Shown here in pieces: positions 8,541-17,428 of a stretch of 64,000 nt of DNA. Positions within the stretch are counted from its first letter, which is position 1. Every line of letters begins with the position of its first letter. A model generated the notes under the pieces. The model did not search any database and had not been told where the DNA came from. It worked only from the letters and a program-made list of their open reading frames with translations. The DNA comes from SZUA-22 sp963751695 (lineage in GTDB: Bacteria; Bacteroidota; Ignavibacteria; Ignavibacteriales; Melioribacteraceae): NCBI GenBank assembly GCA_963751695.1, contig CAVVVP010000003.1, positions 434,001 to 498,000 of the forward strand. Reading direction: 5' to 3'. The translations under genes were made by a program, and so were the position numbers.

Positions 8541-9017
8541 ATGGGTGTTATTTTTGAGTCTTGGCCATGGTACGTTTCTGGCCCAATAATCGGACTCTTT
8601 GTGCCATTATTCCTTTTAATAGGAAATAAATTGTTCGGAGTTTCTTCTTCTTTTGATGGTATTTGTAATATGCTGCCCTCTAACAGGCTGCGCTCAATAA
8701 TAAAGTTCAACGCAAAAAAAGATGGTTGGAAACTTTATTTTTCTGTCGGCATCGCAATTGGAGCTTTTATTTCGATTAGCTTGCTTTCCTCTGCTGATAT
8801 TCAGTTCCTTCCTTCAGATTATTATTATTCTTTTGGTTTTCTGAAGCTATTCTTTGGTGGTGTTCTTGTTGGTTTTGGAACAAGGTATGCTGGGGGCTGT
8901 ACGTCTGGTCACTCAATTACAGGAATCTCTCTCCTAAATGCAGCAAGCATAAAAGCAACCATTGCTTTTTTTGTAGGTGGATTGCTTTATACATACATCA
9001 ACTATTTTCTTTTTTAA
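8541..9017 (+). CDS. YeeE/YedE (DUF395) family sulfur transporter, N-terminal half-type
   Basis: A 158-residue integral membrane protein with about four helices. The signature GFGTRYAGGCTSGHSITG lies near residues 113-130; its Cys corresponds to the conserved thiosulfate-relay cysteines of TsuA/YeeE. In this lineage the transporter is split into two genes, this one and the next (10-bp gap). Expected to move thiosulfate or a related sulfur species across the inner membrane. Substrate is inferred from family and from linkage to metZ and osmC. Confidence 0.88.
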   Translation: MGVIFESWPWYVSGPIIGLFVPLFLLIGNKLFGVSSSFDGICNMLPSNRLRSIIKFNAKKDGWKLYFSVGIAIGAFISISLLSSADIQFLPSDYYYSFGFLKLFFGGVLVGFGTRYAGGCTSGHSITGISLLNAASIKATIAFFVGGLLYTYINYFLF

Positions 9018-9027
9018 AAGGTCTAGG

Positions 9028-9435
9028 ATGAATTTTATCTACATGGTTATTGGAATATTGTTTGGAGTGGTTCTCACAAAATCTGAAGTAATTAGTTGGT
9101 TCAGAATTAACGATATGTTTTTGTTTAATGAGCCGCATATGTACCTAATAATTGGTTCCGCTATTTTTGTTGGAGCTTTTTCAGTACTTATTTTGAAGAA
9201 ACTCACATCCGGATCTATTATAAAAAAAGAGTTGAATTTTGAGGGAAAAGAGGAAAATAAGGGTACAATAATTGGAGGAGTTGTTTTTGGAATCGGTTGG
9301 GCCATAACTGGCGCATGTCCGGGGCCAATATTTGCTCAAATTGGTACTGGTGAATATGCTGCAATGTTTTCTTTGGCCGGCGCTATTGTTGGAGCGGGGT
9401 TGTACTATTCTGTAAAATCCAACCTTCCCCACTAA
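9028..9435 (+). CDS. YeeE/YedE (DUF395) family sulfur transporter, second half-type
   Basis: A 135-residue membrane protein, partner of the preceding gene. The signature IGWAITGACPGPIFAQIG (about 91-108) carries the conserved Cys of the second half of YeeE/YedE transporters. The ATG at 9028 follows AGGTCTAGG, and the preceding gene ends 10 bp upstream, so the two products are probably made together as a heteromeric channel. It ends at a hairpin terminator shared with the convergent FAH-family gene. Confidence 0.87.
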   Translation: MNFIYMVIGILFGVVLTKSEVISWFRINDMFLFNEPHMYLIIGSAIFVGAFSVLILKKLTSGSIIKKELNFEGKEENKGTIIGGVVFGIGWAITGACPGPIFAQIGTGEYAAMFSLAGAIVGAGLYYSVKSNLPH

Positions 9436-9445
9436 ACAGATTTCT

Positions 9446-9476
9446 TAGAAACAATTATTTAATAGTTGTTTCTATT
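9446..9476. terminator. Hairpin terminator between convergent genes
   Basis: TAGAAACAA pairs with TTGTTTCTA (9 perfect bp, extendable to 12 with one wobble, 5-nt loop). A short T-run follows on the plus strand. The hairpin includes the stop codon of the FAH-family gene. Confidence 0.6.
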
Positions 9477-10111
9477 TCCCCTATTCCTTCTATTCCACCG
9501 AATAGTTTATCGCCCTTTTTTACCATGCTAACTCCTTCAGGTGTTCCTGTAAAAATTATATCTCCTTTTTCAAGGGTCATTTTTTGTGAAATATGCTGTA
9601 CAAGATCTGCCGGACTAAAGAGCATTTTGTCTAATGTTGAGCTCTGTTTTGTTTCGTTATTTACTAATAGAAAAATTTTTTCGTTACCTTTTACCTCATA
9701 GTTAGATTTTAGAACAAAGTCTGAAAGAACCCCGGAGGTATCGAATACTTTTGCAAGAGTCCACGGTTCACCTTTCTCCCTATTCTCATTCTGAATATCT
9801 CGCAATGTCATGTCCAGCCCAACGGCATAACCAGTTATTGCTTTTTCCGCTCCCTCTTTGGTTGCATTTTTGATAGTTTCTCCAATAAGCAGAACCAATT
9901 CTATTTCGTGATGCAAATTATTGGAGTAATCAGGATGAACAACCTCTTCTCCACTAAAAATTAAACATGTCGATGTTTTCAAGAAAAGAATTGGAAGTTT
10001 CGGTATTTCATTCCTCATTTCTTTTGCGTGAGCGGCATAGTTTCTCCCAACACAGACAATTTTTCCTAATGCAATTTCTTCACTAGTGTTTTTAATTTTG
10101 ATGTTTCTCAT
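9455..10111 (-). CDS. Fumarylacetoacetate hydrolase (FAH) family protein
   Basis: A 218-residue cytoplasmic enzyme of the FAHD1/YcgM type. The opening KIVCVGRNYAAHAKEM (18-33), PILFLKTST, HHEIELVLLIG (metal-ligand Glu residues), GLDMTLRDIQ and GDIIFTGTPEGV are the conserved blocks around the Mg2+ site. Family members hydrolyse or decarboxylate acylpyruvates or oxaloacetate, or act on aromatic ring-cleavage products. With no degradation genes nearby, an acylpyruvase or oxaloacetate decarboxylase role is most likely. Monocistronic, divergent from the peroxiredoxin relic. Confidence 0.88.
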   Translation of the reverse strand: MRNIKIKNTSEEIALGKIVCVGRNYAAHAKEMRNEIPKLPILFLKTSTCLIFSGEEVVHPDYSNNLHHEIELVLLIGETIKNATKEGAEKAITGYAVGLDMTLRDIQNENREKGEPWTLAKVFDTSGVLSDFVLKSNYEVKGNEKIFLLVNNETKQSSTLDKMLFSPADLVQHISQKMTLEKGDIIFTGTPEGVSMVKKGDKLFGGIEGIGEIETTIK

Positions 10112-10189
10112 TAATTTTTTCCCAACAAATATTAAAATTAGCTATACGTAAATTTACTCATAAAATAATAATTGATTTGATTTATCCTT

Positions 10190-10553
10190 AGCGTTGGGTG
10201 GTGTTTTGGGCTTTGCCTTTGTTTGCCCTACAGAAATTGTAGAGCCTAAAAAAAAATCATGAAAAATTTGCTGAACTAAAGTTTGTTCGCGTGGCGTGAT
10301 GACCATAAAGATCTTGTTGGTCTTTGGTTTCCATTATTTACTGAAATATCAAAAGTTTTTGAACGCCGAGTTTGGGTTCTTGCGGTTTGAAGCATCTGCC
10401 TATCGCGCTTCATTCATTGTAGACTGTGACGTAATTATCCAATGGATTAAGGTAAACGATGGCAATGCTGAAGAATTGTTGAGGGCCTTAGGGGCTGCTA
10501 AGAAAGACGAAAAAACGCCTCTTAACCAGAGGTCAGGTAGGGTGACATTATAA
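10190..10553 (+). pseudogene. Decayed AhpC-type peroxiredoxin gene
   Basis: Short peroxiredoxin segments occur in order but in different frames. WVVFW at 10195 is followed in another frame by FAFVCPTEIVE (peroxidatic Cys codon at 10224-10226), then EKFAEL, then FAWRDDHKDL..L.FPLF, and finally YRASFIVD...IIQWIKVND..AEELLRAL in the longest open piece (10296-10553). The C-terminal DEKTPLNQRSG corresponds to the DELCPCNW end of AhpC with both cysteines lost, and the stretch between EL and FAWR is deleted. Multiple frameshifts and an internal deletion mark a pseudogene rather than a sequencing slip. The 85-residue open piece is probably not a functional protein. Confidence 0.8.
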
Positions 10554-10567
10554 TTTTATTTTATAAG

Positions 10568-10602
10568 CCTCGATTAGTTTTTGATCGGGGTCTCATTTTT
10601 TT
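10568..10602 (+). terminator. Putative rho-independent terminator after the peroxiredoxin relic
   Basis: CCTCGAT pairs with ATCGGGG (7 bp, one wobble), followed by TCTCATTTTTTT. It overlaps the last codons of the convergent DUF4175 gene. Probably the old terminator of the decayed gene. Confidence 0.45.
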
Positions 10603-13600
10603 CGTTCTCAAGGGCTTCGTAATACTTCCTAATAATTTCTTCATAATCATGAGAATAACCCTCATTAATTGATTTAATTAGCTCTTCTCGAATTCTATCT
10701 TTCTTTTCCTCGAGAAACTTTATTTCTTCTGGTGATTTTCTGCTGTAGATGCTGCCTTCATTCGATTCTCGGTTTTCCTCAAAATCTCTTTGGTTTATTG
10801 ATCTTTGAGCGTCAAGAAGTTTTGATAATATTTTTTGTTGTGACTGAACAAGGTCGTCATTCAGGTTTTCGGTTTCCATTCTTTTTATCACCTCTTTCAT
10901 TTCATTAAGAATATTTTCAAGATTACCGGTTAGTTTCTTTGATTGCCCTTGTTCCTGATTCTCTTTGTTTAGTTGTTCTAAGGATTTTCTTATCATTTCT
11001 TGCTCTTGCGAGAGCCTCTGAAGCTGTTGTTGCTGAGATAAGTTTCCTTTATTTAGCTGTTGAGTTAACTTATTCAGATTCATTTGTTGCTGAGATAACT
11101 GTTGCATTTGCTGCATCATGGACATCATTCCACCACCCTGACCTCCATTCATCATCTGGTCCATTTTGCCTTTCATCATTGTTGCGGCTTCATTCAAATG
11201 TTTCATTGCCCCAGACTGGCTTAATGCCGCCATACTGCTGTTTTGGTTCTGCATAGCGTTCATAGAGTTCTTCATTTCTGCTCGAGCTTGTCCAAGCGCC
11301 TTTCCCATTTCAGGTGTAATTGCAAATGTCTTTTGTGAAAGTTCTTGTAGCTGACTTATGGTTTTTTCTAGCCCATACATAATTTCCCCTTGTTGGGGTG
11401 CGTCTTTTAAAAGCTGACTTGATCTACTGTTCTCTGATTGTTCTTTTAGGCCTTCTTGGTGTTTGCTCAACTCAACTAGATTATTTACAGCTTTCATAAT
11501 GTCATACATTGTTTGAAGCTGGTTTTGCATTTGCATCTGTTGCTGCATGTTTTTCATTTGCTCAGAAGTTGATTCCATATTTTGTGACAGAGCCTGCATC
11601 TGCTGCATTGCTTCTGTTTTCATCTGCTTCAACAATTGATCTTTGGCTCCTTGGGATAGCTCTTCGTTTTTCTGTTCCTCAAATTGTTTTTGAAGATCTT
11701 TCATCTCTTCATTAGGCATGTCTTTAAAGTCACTCATCTTTTTCTGAAGCTTATCCATCTCCTTTTGTATGTTTTCTAGTTTTTGTGTTATATTGTTTTG
11801 TTTCTTAGAAAGTTCTTCAGATTTTTCTTTGTCAGAAAGATCCTCACTGTTCGTCTCTTTCTCTAATTTCTCTAACTGCTCTTTTATCTCTTCTGATCTC
11901 TTTATAATTTCATCCATTTTTTGTTCTATTTGGATTCTCTTTAAAAGATTCATAGTTCTTTCTAAGCTTTTTTGAAATGATTTTTCATCGAACCTCATCT
12001 CTTCAAGATTATTTTGTGCTTGCTCTCGGTTCATAGAGGATAATTGTTCTTGGAGTTTTTTCATTGCAAGACTCATTTCCTCGCTATTCATTTCATCCAT
12101 AAGCTTTTGCAGTTCCATATATTTTTCTAACGTTTCCTGCGAAAGAAGGTCGTTTTTCTGAAGCTCATTTTTACTCTCTGCCAGTTTCTCTTGTGCTTTA
12201 TCAATTTTGTTTTTTAACTCCTCAAATTTTTGTGCTGCCTTTTCTATCTTCTTCTCTTCTTCCCATTTTATTTTATTCTCATCTGTCTTCAATTCATCGC
12301 TAAGTTTTTCTAATTCTTCGCTTAACTCTTCGGCTTCAACCAAAGCTTCTTGCATTTCTGTGATTGTCTCTTCTTGAGCTACTTCTGACTCTTCATACAG
12401 TTCTTCTAAAGTAGGGACATAAAGCGTAAACATTTTTGATTTTGTAGATTTAGGCCCGCCAACATTGTCGTTGTCAAAAACTTCAAAATAAAACGAAACA
12501 ACCTCTCCTGCAGCCAATACTAGTTCGGAAGCATCCCAAACATAATAAACTTCTTGTTCTCGCTGGGTGTTGTCAACTTTAATTATTGTTGTGGATAATT
12601 TTTTCGGTGGCTCTTCAAAGTTTGATTGTGAAAGCCTGTGGTATAATACCAGCTTATCAAAACCATAATCGTCACTTATCTTAATTTCTGCTGGTACTTG
12701 TTCTAGTTTAGTTAATCTAGTTTTGGTCTCTGGTTTTGTTATTGTTATTACCGGATATTCATCATTAATGGCAGCAATTGAATAAGTTATTGGGTTCTTG
12801 TTTTTAGTGTTTGCTGAATCATATATCGATATATAATAATTTTTGCTTTCTACTATACTTAGAGTTGTTGTTGCTTTGTGTTGGTCTATGATAAGTTTCT
12901 TCTTTGGATTATCGCTAAATTGAATAAACCCGTTGCTTAACGTTTTGTTAGAGATAGCTTGCAATTTAACTTTAGTCCCAACTAAGGCTATAATATTCCC
13001 ATTATCTTTTTGTGAATATTTTTTTTCTCCCGAATATCTTGGGGGTATAATGTCTAAATGAAGATTGCTAATAATTGGCTTATCAGTTACTTCAACACGA
13101 TATACTTCGCTCTTTGTTTTAATAGATTCAGCATAATATTTGAAAGATTTCTTGACTGATCTTGCCTGAAAAACAAACATTCCAGACGTGTCAGGGAAAA
13201 GAGTCTGCTCTATAAATACATGCTCATCACTTGTTTTGGTTAGTAGGTTTATTGTTTCTTGCTTGTCTCCAACAACTTCTACTTTTATTTCAATGTTTGA
13301 GTTTTTTTCAAGCGAAATATTTCCAGGCGAAATAAAGAATGCAACGCTTGGGGGTTGATAAAACTCATGTGTATGGTTTAATATTCTATATGAGGCTATC
13401 CTTAGTCCTGGACTAATAAAAAACAAAAGAACCGTAATTAAAATTGTGCTTGCGGAAAGTATAAAAAAAGATTTTGTTTTATAAAACGAAGAGGTTTTGC
13501 TAAAATCAAAATTTTTCGATTTATTATAAACGCTTTCTACTGCAGCAGATATTAATGATCCACTATACCTATCGCTTTTCTCATTGTCTAAATCTAACGC

Positions 13601-13942
13601 ATTAACTATTTTATCGCCCAGACCAGCATAATGTTTTCCAACATCCGCTGCTAAGGCTTTATATTCTTCTTTTGAAATAACTTTTATTGATTTGAGTGCT
13701 GGATATAATATAAACCATAAAAAGCCTGCTAAAGACAGCCCTATCCCGGTATAGAATAAAATAGTTCTTTCAAGTATGCTATTAAATCCACTTAACTCAA
13801 CTATGCTTAGAGCAATGTTCAATGCTAGCACTATAACAACAATAACATTGAGCCCAATTACAATTTCTACTGTTCGATTCTTGATATATAAGGATCTTAA
13901 CTTGGATTTGATTTCGTTTATTTGGGTTTTTGTCTGGCTCAC
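10574..13942 (-). CDS. DUF4175 family large membrane coiled-coil protein
   Basis: A 1122-residue protein. Three membrane helices lie at about 24-47, 61-83 and 155-173. A beta-rich region of about 300 residues follows (PPRYSGEKKY, YGFDKLVLYHRLS, GEVVSFYFEVFDNDNVGGPKST are typical of DUF4175). From about 520 to the end comes a very long Glu/Lys/Gln coiled coil, with a Met/Gln-rich low-complexity part around 770-1000. The gene lies 9 bp downstream of a DUF4159 gene. In FCB and Proteobacteria this pair usually accompanies MoxR ATPase, DUF58 and VWA genes; none is present here. Function unknown, presumably an envelope scaffold. Confidence 0.85.
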   Translation of the reverse strand: MSQTKTQINEIKSKLRSLYIKNRTVEIVIGLNVIVVIVLALNIALSIVELSGFNSILERTILFYTGIGLSLAGFLWFILYPALKSIKVISKEEYKALAADVGKHYAGLGDKIVNALDLDNEKSDRYSGSLISAAVESVYNKSKNFDFSKTSSFYKTKSFFILSASTILITVLLFFISPGLRIASYRILNHTHEFYQPPSVAFFISPGNISLEKNSNIEIKVEVVGDKQETINLLTKTSDEHVFIEQTLFPDTSGMFVFQARSVKKSFKYYAESIKTKSEVYRVEVTDKPIISNLHLDIIPPRYSGEKKYSQKDNGNIIALVGTKVKLQAISNKTLSNGFIQFSDNPKKKLIIDQHKATTTLSIVESKNYYISIYDSANTKNKNPITYSIAAINDEYPVITITKPETKTRLTKLEQVPAEIKISDDYGFDKLVLYHRLSQSNFEEPPKKLSTTIIKVDNTQREQEVYYVWDASELVLAAGEVVSFYFEVFDNDNVGGPKSTKSKMFTLYVPTLEELYEESEVAQEETITEMQEALVEAEELSEELEKLSDELKTDENKIKWEEEKKIEKAAQKFEELKNKIDKAQEKLAESKNELQKNDLLSQETLEKYMELQKLMDEMNSEEMSLAMKKLQEQLSSMNREQAQNNLEEMRFDEKSFQKSLERTMNLLKRIQIEQKMDEIIKRSEEIKEQLEKLEKETNSEDLSDKEKSEELSKKQNNITQKLENIQKEMDKLQKKMSDFKDMPNEEMKDLQKQFEEQKNEELSQGAKDQLLKQMKTEAMQQMQALSQNMESTSEQMKNMQQQMQMQNQLQTMYDIMKAVNNLVELSKHQEGLKEQSENSRSSQLLKDAPQQGEIMYGLEKTISQLQELSQKTFAITPEMGKALGQARAEMKNSMNAMQNQNSSMAALSQSGAMKHLNEAATMMKGKMDQMMNGGQGGGMMSMMQQMQQLSQQQMNLNKLTQQLNKGNLSQQQQLQRLSQEQEMIRKSLEQLNKENQEQGQSKKLTGNLENILNEMKEVIKRMETENLNDDLVQSQQKILSKLLDAQRSINQRDFEENRESNEGSIYSRKSPEEIKFLEEKKDRIREELIKSINEGYSHDYEEIIRKYYEALENEKNETPIKN

Positions 13943-13951
13943 AAAACGCTC

Positions 13952-14617
13952 TTACTGGGTTAATGCAAATACAATAATGTTGACACCAAATCTTAGTGCT
14001 TCGTTTCTAACAGCTTCTGAGTTATTATGAGCCTTCTTATCGGTCCAACCATCACTTGGATTACTTTCAAAAGTGTAGTAAACTGACAATCTTTTATCAA
14101 GGAACAACCCAAATCCTTTTGGGGGTTTGTTATCATGCTCATGTATTTTAGGTGGACCATATTCAAAGTCATAAACTATATGATAAATTTCATGGTCGAA
14201 TGGTAATTCAACAAACTTCTTATTTGGAAATATTTTATTAATCTCTCTTCGAATGGCCTTGTCGAGACCATAATCATCATCAATATAAATGAATCCACCC
14301 TTTTCTAGATATTTTCTTAGCCTATTTCTTTCTTCCTCAGAAAAAACAATATTACCATGACCAGTAATAAAAAGAATAGGGTGTTGAAAAATTTCATCGC
14401 TGGAAACATCCACAAAAAGATACTCTGGATTAACGCTTATTGTTGTGTTTTCACTTATAAAATTCAATAAGTTTACCTCCGCAGAAGGATCGTTATACCA
14501 ATCTCCACCACCTCCGTATTTTAATCTTGCAATTTGAACCCCTGTCTTATTTTGTGAAATAACCGTGGAGCTAAAGATTAAGAAAGAGAATAATATTTTG
14601 AAGTATTTATTCATCAA
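13952..14617 (-). CDS. DUF4159 domain protein, secreted
   Basis: A 221-residue protein with a signal peptide (cut near VIS-Q) and one DUF4159 domain from GVQIARLKYGGGGDWY to the end. Conserved features are FITGHG..VFSEEER..LRKYLEKGGFIYIDDDYG (a glutamine-amidotransferase-like Rossmann layer), LPFDHEIYH and a final NEALRFGVNI. It is predicted to act in the periplasm. It is cotranscribed with the DUF4175 gene, matching the usual pairing of these families. Function unknown. Confidence 0.9.
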   Translation of the reverse strand: MMNKYFKILFSFLIFSSTVISQNKTGVQIARLKYGGGGDWYNDPSAEVNLLNFISENTTISVNPEYLFVDVSSDEIFQHPILFITGHGNIVFSEEERNRLRKYLEKGGFIYIDDDYGLDKAIRREINKIFPNKKFVELPFDHEIYHIVYDFEYGPPKIHEHDNKPPKGFGLFLDKRLSVYYTFESNPSDGWTDKKAHNNSEAVRNEALRFGVNIIVFALTQ

Positions 14618-14665
14618 TAAAATCTAAAAAATTATTTGGTTTAAAAATATTGAAATTAATTGGCC

Positions 14666-15319
14666 CTACTCTTTCTCTCCTTGATAACCCTCAGTATAAG
14701 AAACTTCTAGTTTTCTTATATCTTCGATTGTCATCTCGGTTTCCCAATCATATTTTTTGAAAATATCCTTTTTTCTAAATACAACCGCTAATATTAATCC
14801 TACTATTCCTCCTATTAAATGAGATTCCCACGAAACTCCCTCTTTAATAGGAAAAAGTCCTATAACCAATCCGCTGTAAAGAAAAATAACAAGAAGTGAT
14901 AAGGTAATTGAGCGTTTATCTCGCTTTATAATACCACTGAAAAACAAAAAAGAGGCCAGGGTATATACTATACCGCTTGCACCAATATGAAAACTCGGTC
15001 GAGCAAAAATCCAAACCAATGCTCCAGTCAAAAAATATGAAGCTATCAGAGTTGGTTTTGAGCTTTCTCTATAAAAATATTCTATACTTGTCCCTAAGAC
15101 AAACAGGGGAAAAATATTTGATATAATGTGGTTGAAGTCTGAATGGATTAGTGGGGCTGTAAATATTCCGAATATACCATGTGGATCTCTCGGATAAAGT
15201 CCATAGGTGATGAAGTTTAAATCAAAAGTGACCTCTATTAATTTTATAAATATAACTATTAGAATAAAGAGGCTTGGAATAACAAGGCTTTTAGTAAACT
15301 TTCTTCTGTTTTCCTTCAT
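14666..15319 (-). CDS. Rhomboid family intramembrane serine protease
   Basis: A 217-residue protein of about six membrane helices. The catalytic dyad is visible: S115 in HIGASGIVY and H167 in SWESHLIGG. The HSDFNHIISNIFPLFVLG segment supplies the conserved His and Asn of helix 2. It cleaves membrane-spanning segments; substrates are unknown. The C-terminal 35 residues form a charged cytoplasmic tail. It lies between the DUF4159 gene and an SRPBCC gene on the same strand with short gaps, so may share their transcript. Confidence 0.92.
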   Translation of the reverse strand: MKENRRKFTKSLVIPSLFILIVIFIKLIEVTFDLNFITYGLYPRDPHGIFGIFTAPLIHSDFNHIISNIFPLFVLGTSIEYFYRESSKPTLIASYFLTGALVWIFARPSFHIGASGIVYTLASFLFFSGIIKRDKRSITLSLLVIFLYSGLVIGLFPIKEGVSWESHLIGGIVGLILAVVFRKKDIFKKYDWETEMTIEDIRKLEVSYTEGYQGEKE

Positions 15320-15346
15320 TTGTAAAATACGGTATGCGGTTTTGGA

Positions 15347-15742
15347 CTAACTTTGACTGAAATATTCTTTCATTGGAGAAAAATAATGGTCTTTCCACCC
15401 TTTTCTATATTTTTTACCATCGCCTTCTGGAAGGTTTTCATGAACGAGTATCATTTTTGTTGAATCACCGCTGTTTTCTAGATTTACCTCTAGCTTTGAA
15501 TCCTCGCTGCCATCTGGGAAGTCTGTTGTTCTCCAACTCATAACTATCTTCTTGGATAATACCATTTGTGTTATTTCGCCTTCAATATATCCGTCTCCCG
15601 CTGAGAATTTACTTCCTACCTTTCTTTCTATATTCGCTTTGCTATTTGTAAAAGCAGTGTGCTCTTCACTATTTAACCAAGCTTTATAAACAATGCTAGG
15701 GCTAGTTGGCAGGGTAACTGACAGTTTTATATTATCTCCCAT
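15347..15742 (-). CDS. SRPBCC (AHSA1-type START-like) domain protein
   Basis: A 131-residue single-domain protein. SIVYKAWLNSEEHTAFT, then KVGSKFSAGDGYIEGEI, SWRTTDFPDGSEDSKLEV and a final GWKDHYFSPMKEYF are the standard AHSA1-like blocks: the helix-grip ligand pocket with its long C-terminal helix. Cytoplasmic. Bacterial members bind small hydrophobic ligands or have unknown roles; no ligand can be read from sequence. Confidence 0.85.
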   Translation of the reverse strand: MGDNIKLSVTLPTSPSIVYKAWLNSEEHTAFTNSKANIERKVGSKFSAGDGYIEGEITQMVLSKKIVMSWRTTDFPDGSEDSKLEVNLENSGDSTKMILVHENLPEGDGKKYRKGWKDHYFSPMKEYFSQS

Positions 15743-15808
15743 TAGGACTCCATAATTACTTGTTTATAAATTTACATAAACAATAAGGAGGAATCAAATC
15801 TAATATTT

Positions 15809-17029
15809 TTAATATAATTCAAACTCTTCCTTATATTTTTTTCTTACGGTATCATTTATCCAATAATAGAAATTATGAACTTCCTCTATTGGTAGCGTGT
15901 TTTTATCTCTCCAAATATTTATGTTTTTTTCTGTTCTTATTAAAATTTCGTCTTCAACAGGTTTTAGAGTTTGCCTAATACCACTTCCTTCTTTGTTATA
16001 AACTTTAGATAAATTCATATACTTATATCCGGATCCTCTTTCAACTGGAAAACATTCTTTTTTTAGTTCTAGTGAAAATTTACAAAGAGGAGCATTACCA
16101 GAACCATTTGATAACAAAATCTCCGGAATACTATTTCCTGCTTCAACCCATGTGGGAATTGCTACAGAGGTTAGTTGAAAACCTAAGATCGTCCACAAAG
16201 TTGCAAGATTCGGTGACTCATTTTTTCTTACTCCTTCAATAAGTATTGTTGAAACAGAACTATATCTTGGAATAAAGTCCTGTAGAGCAATATAAAAGTC
16301 TTTCTCTTCACTAACTTTTACATCGACACCATAATCGACTTCTAATAACGAATGCTTAAGGCTCCGACTAACATCTTGCAGAATAAACTTGTGATTTAAA
16401 TTATTCTCTGATGATGCTTGATAGAAAAGCTGTTCTGCCGTTGAGAACCGAATATAACCATATCCTTCATTGACATCTCCATTAAAAGAAAAATTAGTTC
16501 TGATAATATATCCATGCGGAGCAATACTAAGATCATTTGCATCAATTTTAATAAAAGAAAAGTTATTTGTTTCGAAGTAAGCCACCCCACCTTTGGCATC
16601 TATTACTCCAAAATTAGCTTCTACTCCCATTGGTTTAATATAATCATTAAGTAATCTCTCAAAATCTTCAATTGTGCTACAACTCTGGAGAGCTTTTTTC
16701 ATTACGATACCTTCCATATCTTTGAAAGAAGTAGTGTCGTCGTCTTCTTTCAAATTGTACGAAGCTGAGTTAATAATTGCGAATCCTTCACTATTTACAC
16801 CTCCCCACACTTCATCACCACTCTCATCAACAGAATTAACGAGACCAATGTAATTGAATTTTCCATCCTCAAAGTACATTAACTTATTTTGATAAAATCC
16901 GGAGTCCCTATGTTTTAAGAGCAATGGCCTTCCATTTGTGGTGAATTTTCCTGAAACAATCGCTGTAGTACAAGCAAACGAATTATAAATAAAAACTAAA
17001 AAAAACAGGACTAGTATTTTTTGTATCAT
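15809..17029 (-). CDS. Secreted Ntn-hydrolase, C45/choloylglycine-hydrolase-like
   Basis: A 406-residue protein. A signal peptide ends right before C20 in FACTTAIVSGK, so cleavage would expose Cys as the N-terminal nucleophile, the hallmark of Ntn-hydrolases. KHRDSG (about 40-45) and the VNSEGFAIINSASYNL block match linear-amide C-N hydrolases of the C45/choloylglycine group. It probably hydrolyses an amide in the periplasm; the substrate is unknown. The start lies at the edge of the proposed origin region, and transcription runs away from it. Confidence 0.75.
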   Translation of the reverse strand: MIQKILVLFFLVFIYNSFACTTAIVSGKFTTNGRPLLLKHRDSGFYQNKLMYFEDGKFNYIGLVNSVDESGDEVWGGVNSEGFAIINSASYNLKEDDDTTSFKDMEGIVMKKALQSCSTIEDFERLLNDYIKPMGVEANFGVIDAKGGVAYFETNNFSFIKIDANDLSIAPHGYIIRTNFSFNGDVNEGYGYIRFSTAEQLFYQASSENNLNHKFILQDVSRSLKHSLLEVDYGVDVKVSEEKDFYIALQDFIPRYSSVSTILIEGVRKNESPNLATLWTILGFQLTSVAIPTWVEAGNSIPEILLSNGSGNAPLCKFSLELKKECFPVERGSGYKYMNLSKVYNKEGSGIRQTLKPVEDEILIRTEKNINIWRDKNTLPIEEVHNFYYWINDTVRKKYKEEFELY

Positions 17030-17428
17030 TTTATCCTCAAGATCAATTAATTAAAAACAATTTTTGGTTAATAAGTTGTGTATAGTTCCTAAAATTATGT
17101 TGACAACATAATAAACAGTTAGTATTTGTTATTAGCTTTAATTTATCAAAAAGTTATACACACTTTAACTGTCAAATAAGTCCTCTTTTTATAGTAAATT
17201 CTTAGTAATATAATGTTATACACATATACACATGTTAATTATTATTAATTAGATATAAAATTTTATATAAAAACAACAATAGAGTGTTTATAATTTTATA
17301 TAAAAACTGTTTTTAGCACTAAAGTTTAACTACATACTGAGCAAAATAAAACGATTGTTTGATATTGTAACTTCTATAGAATTTTAATATATTTCTTCGT
17401 TAAAAAACTTTAATTTTGGAGCAATTTA
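17030..17428. other. Putative replication origin (oriC) upstream of dnaN
   Basis: A 399-bp, very AT-rich gap between divergent genes. DnaA-box-like 9-mers TTATACACA lie at 17154-17162 and 17216-17224, a near match ATATACACA at 17224-17232, and an inverted CTATACACA at 17076-17084. A 15-nt AT direct repeat (ATTTTATATAAAAAC) at 17260-17274 and 17293-17307, 33 bp apart (about three helical turns), is a plausible unwinding element. Genes point away on both sides, and dnaN, recF, gyrB and gyrA follow at once. dnaA itself is not in the window. Confidence 0.7.
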
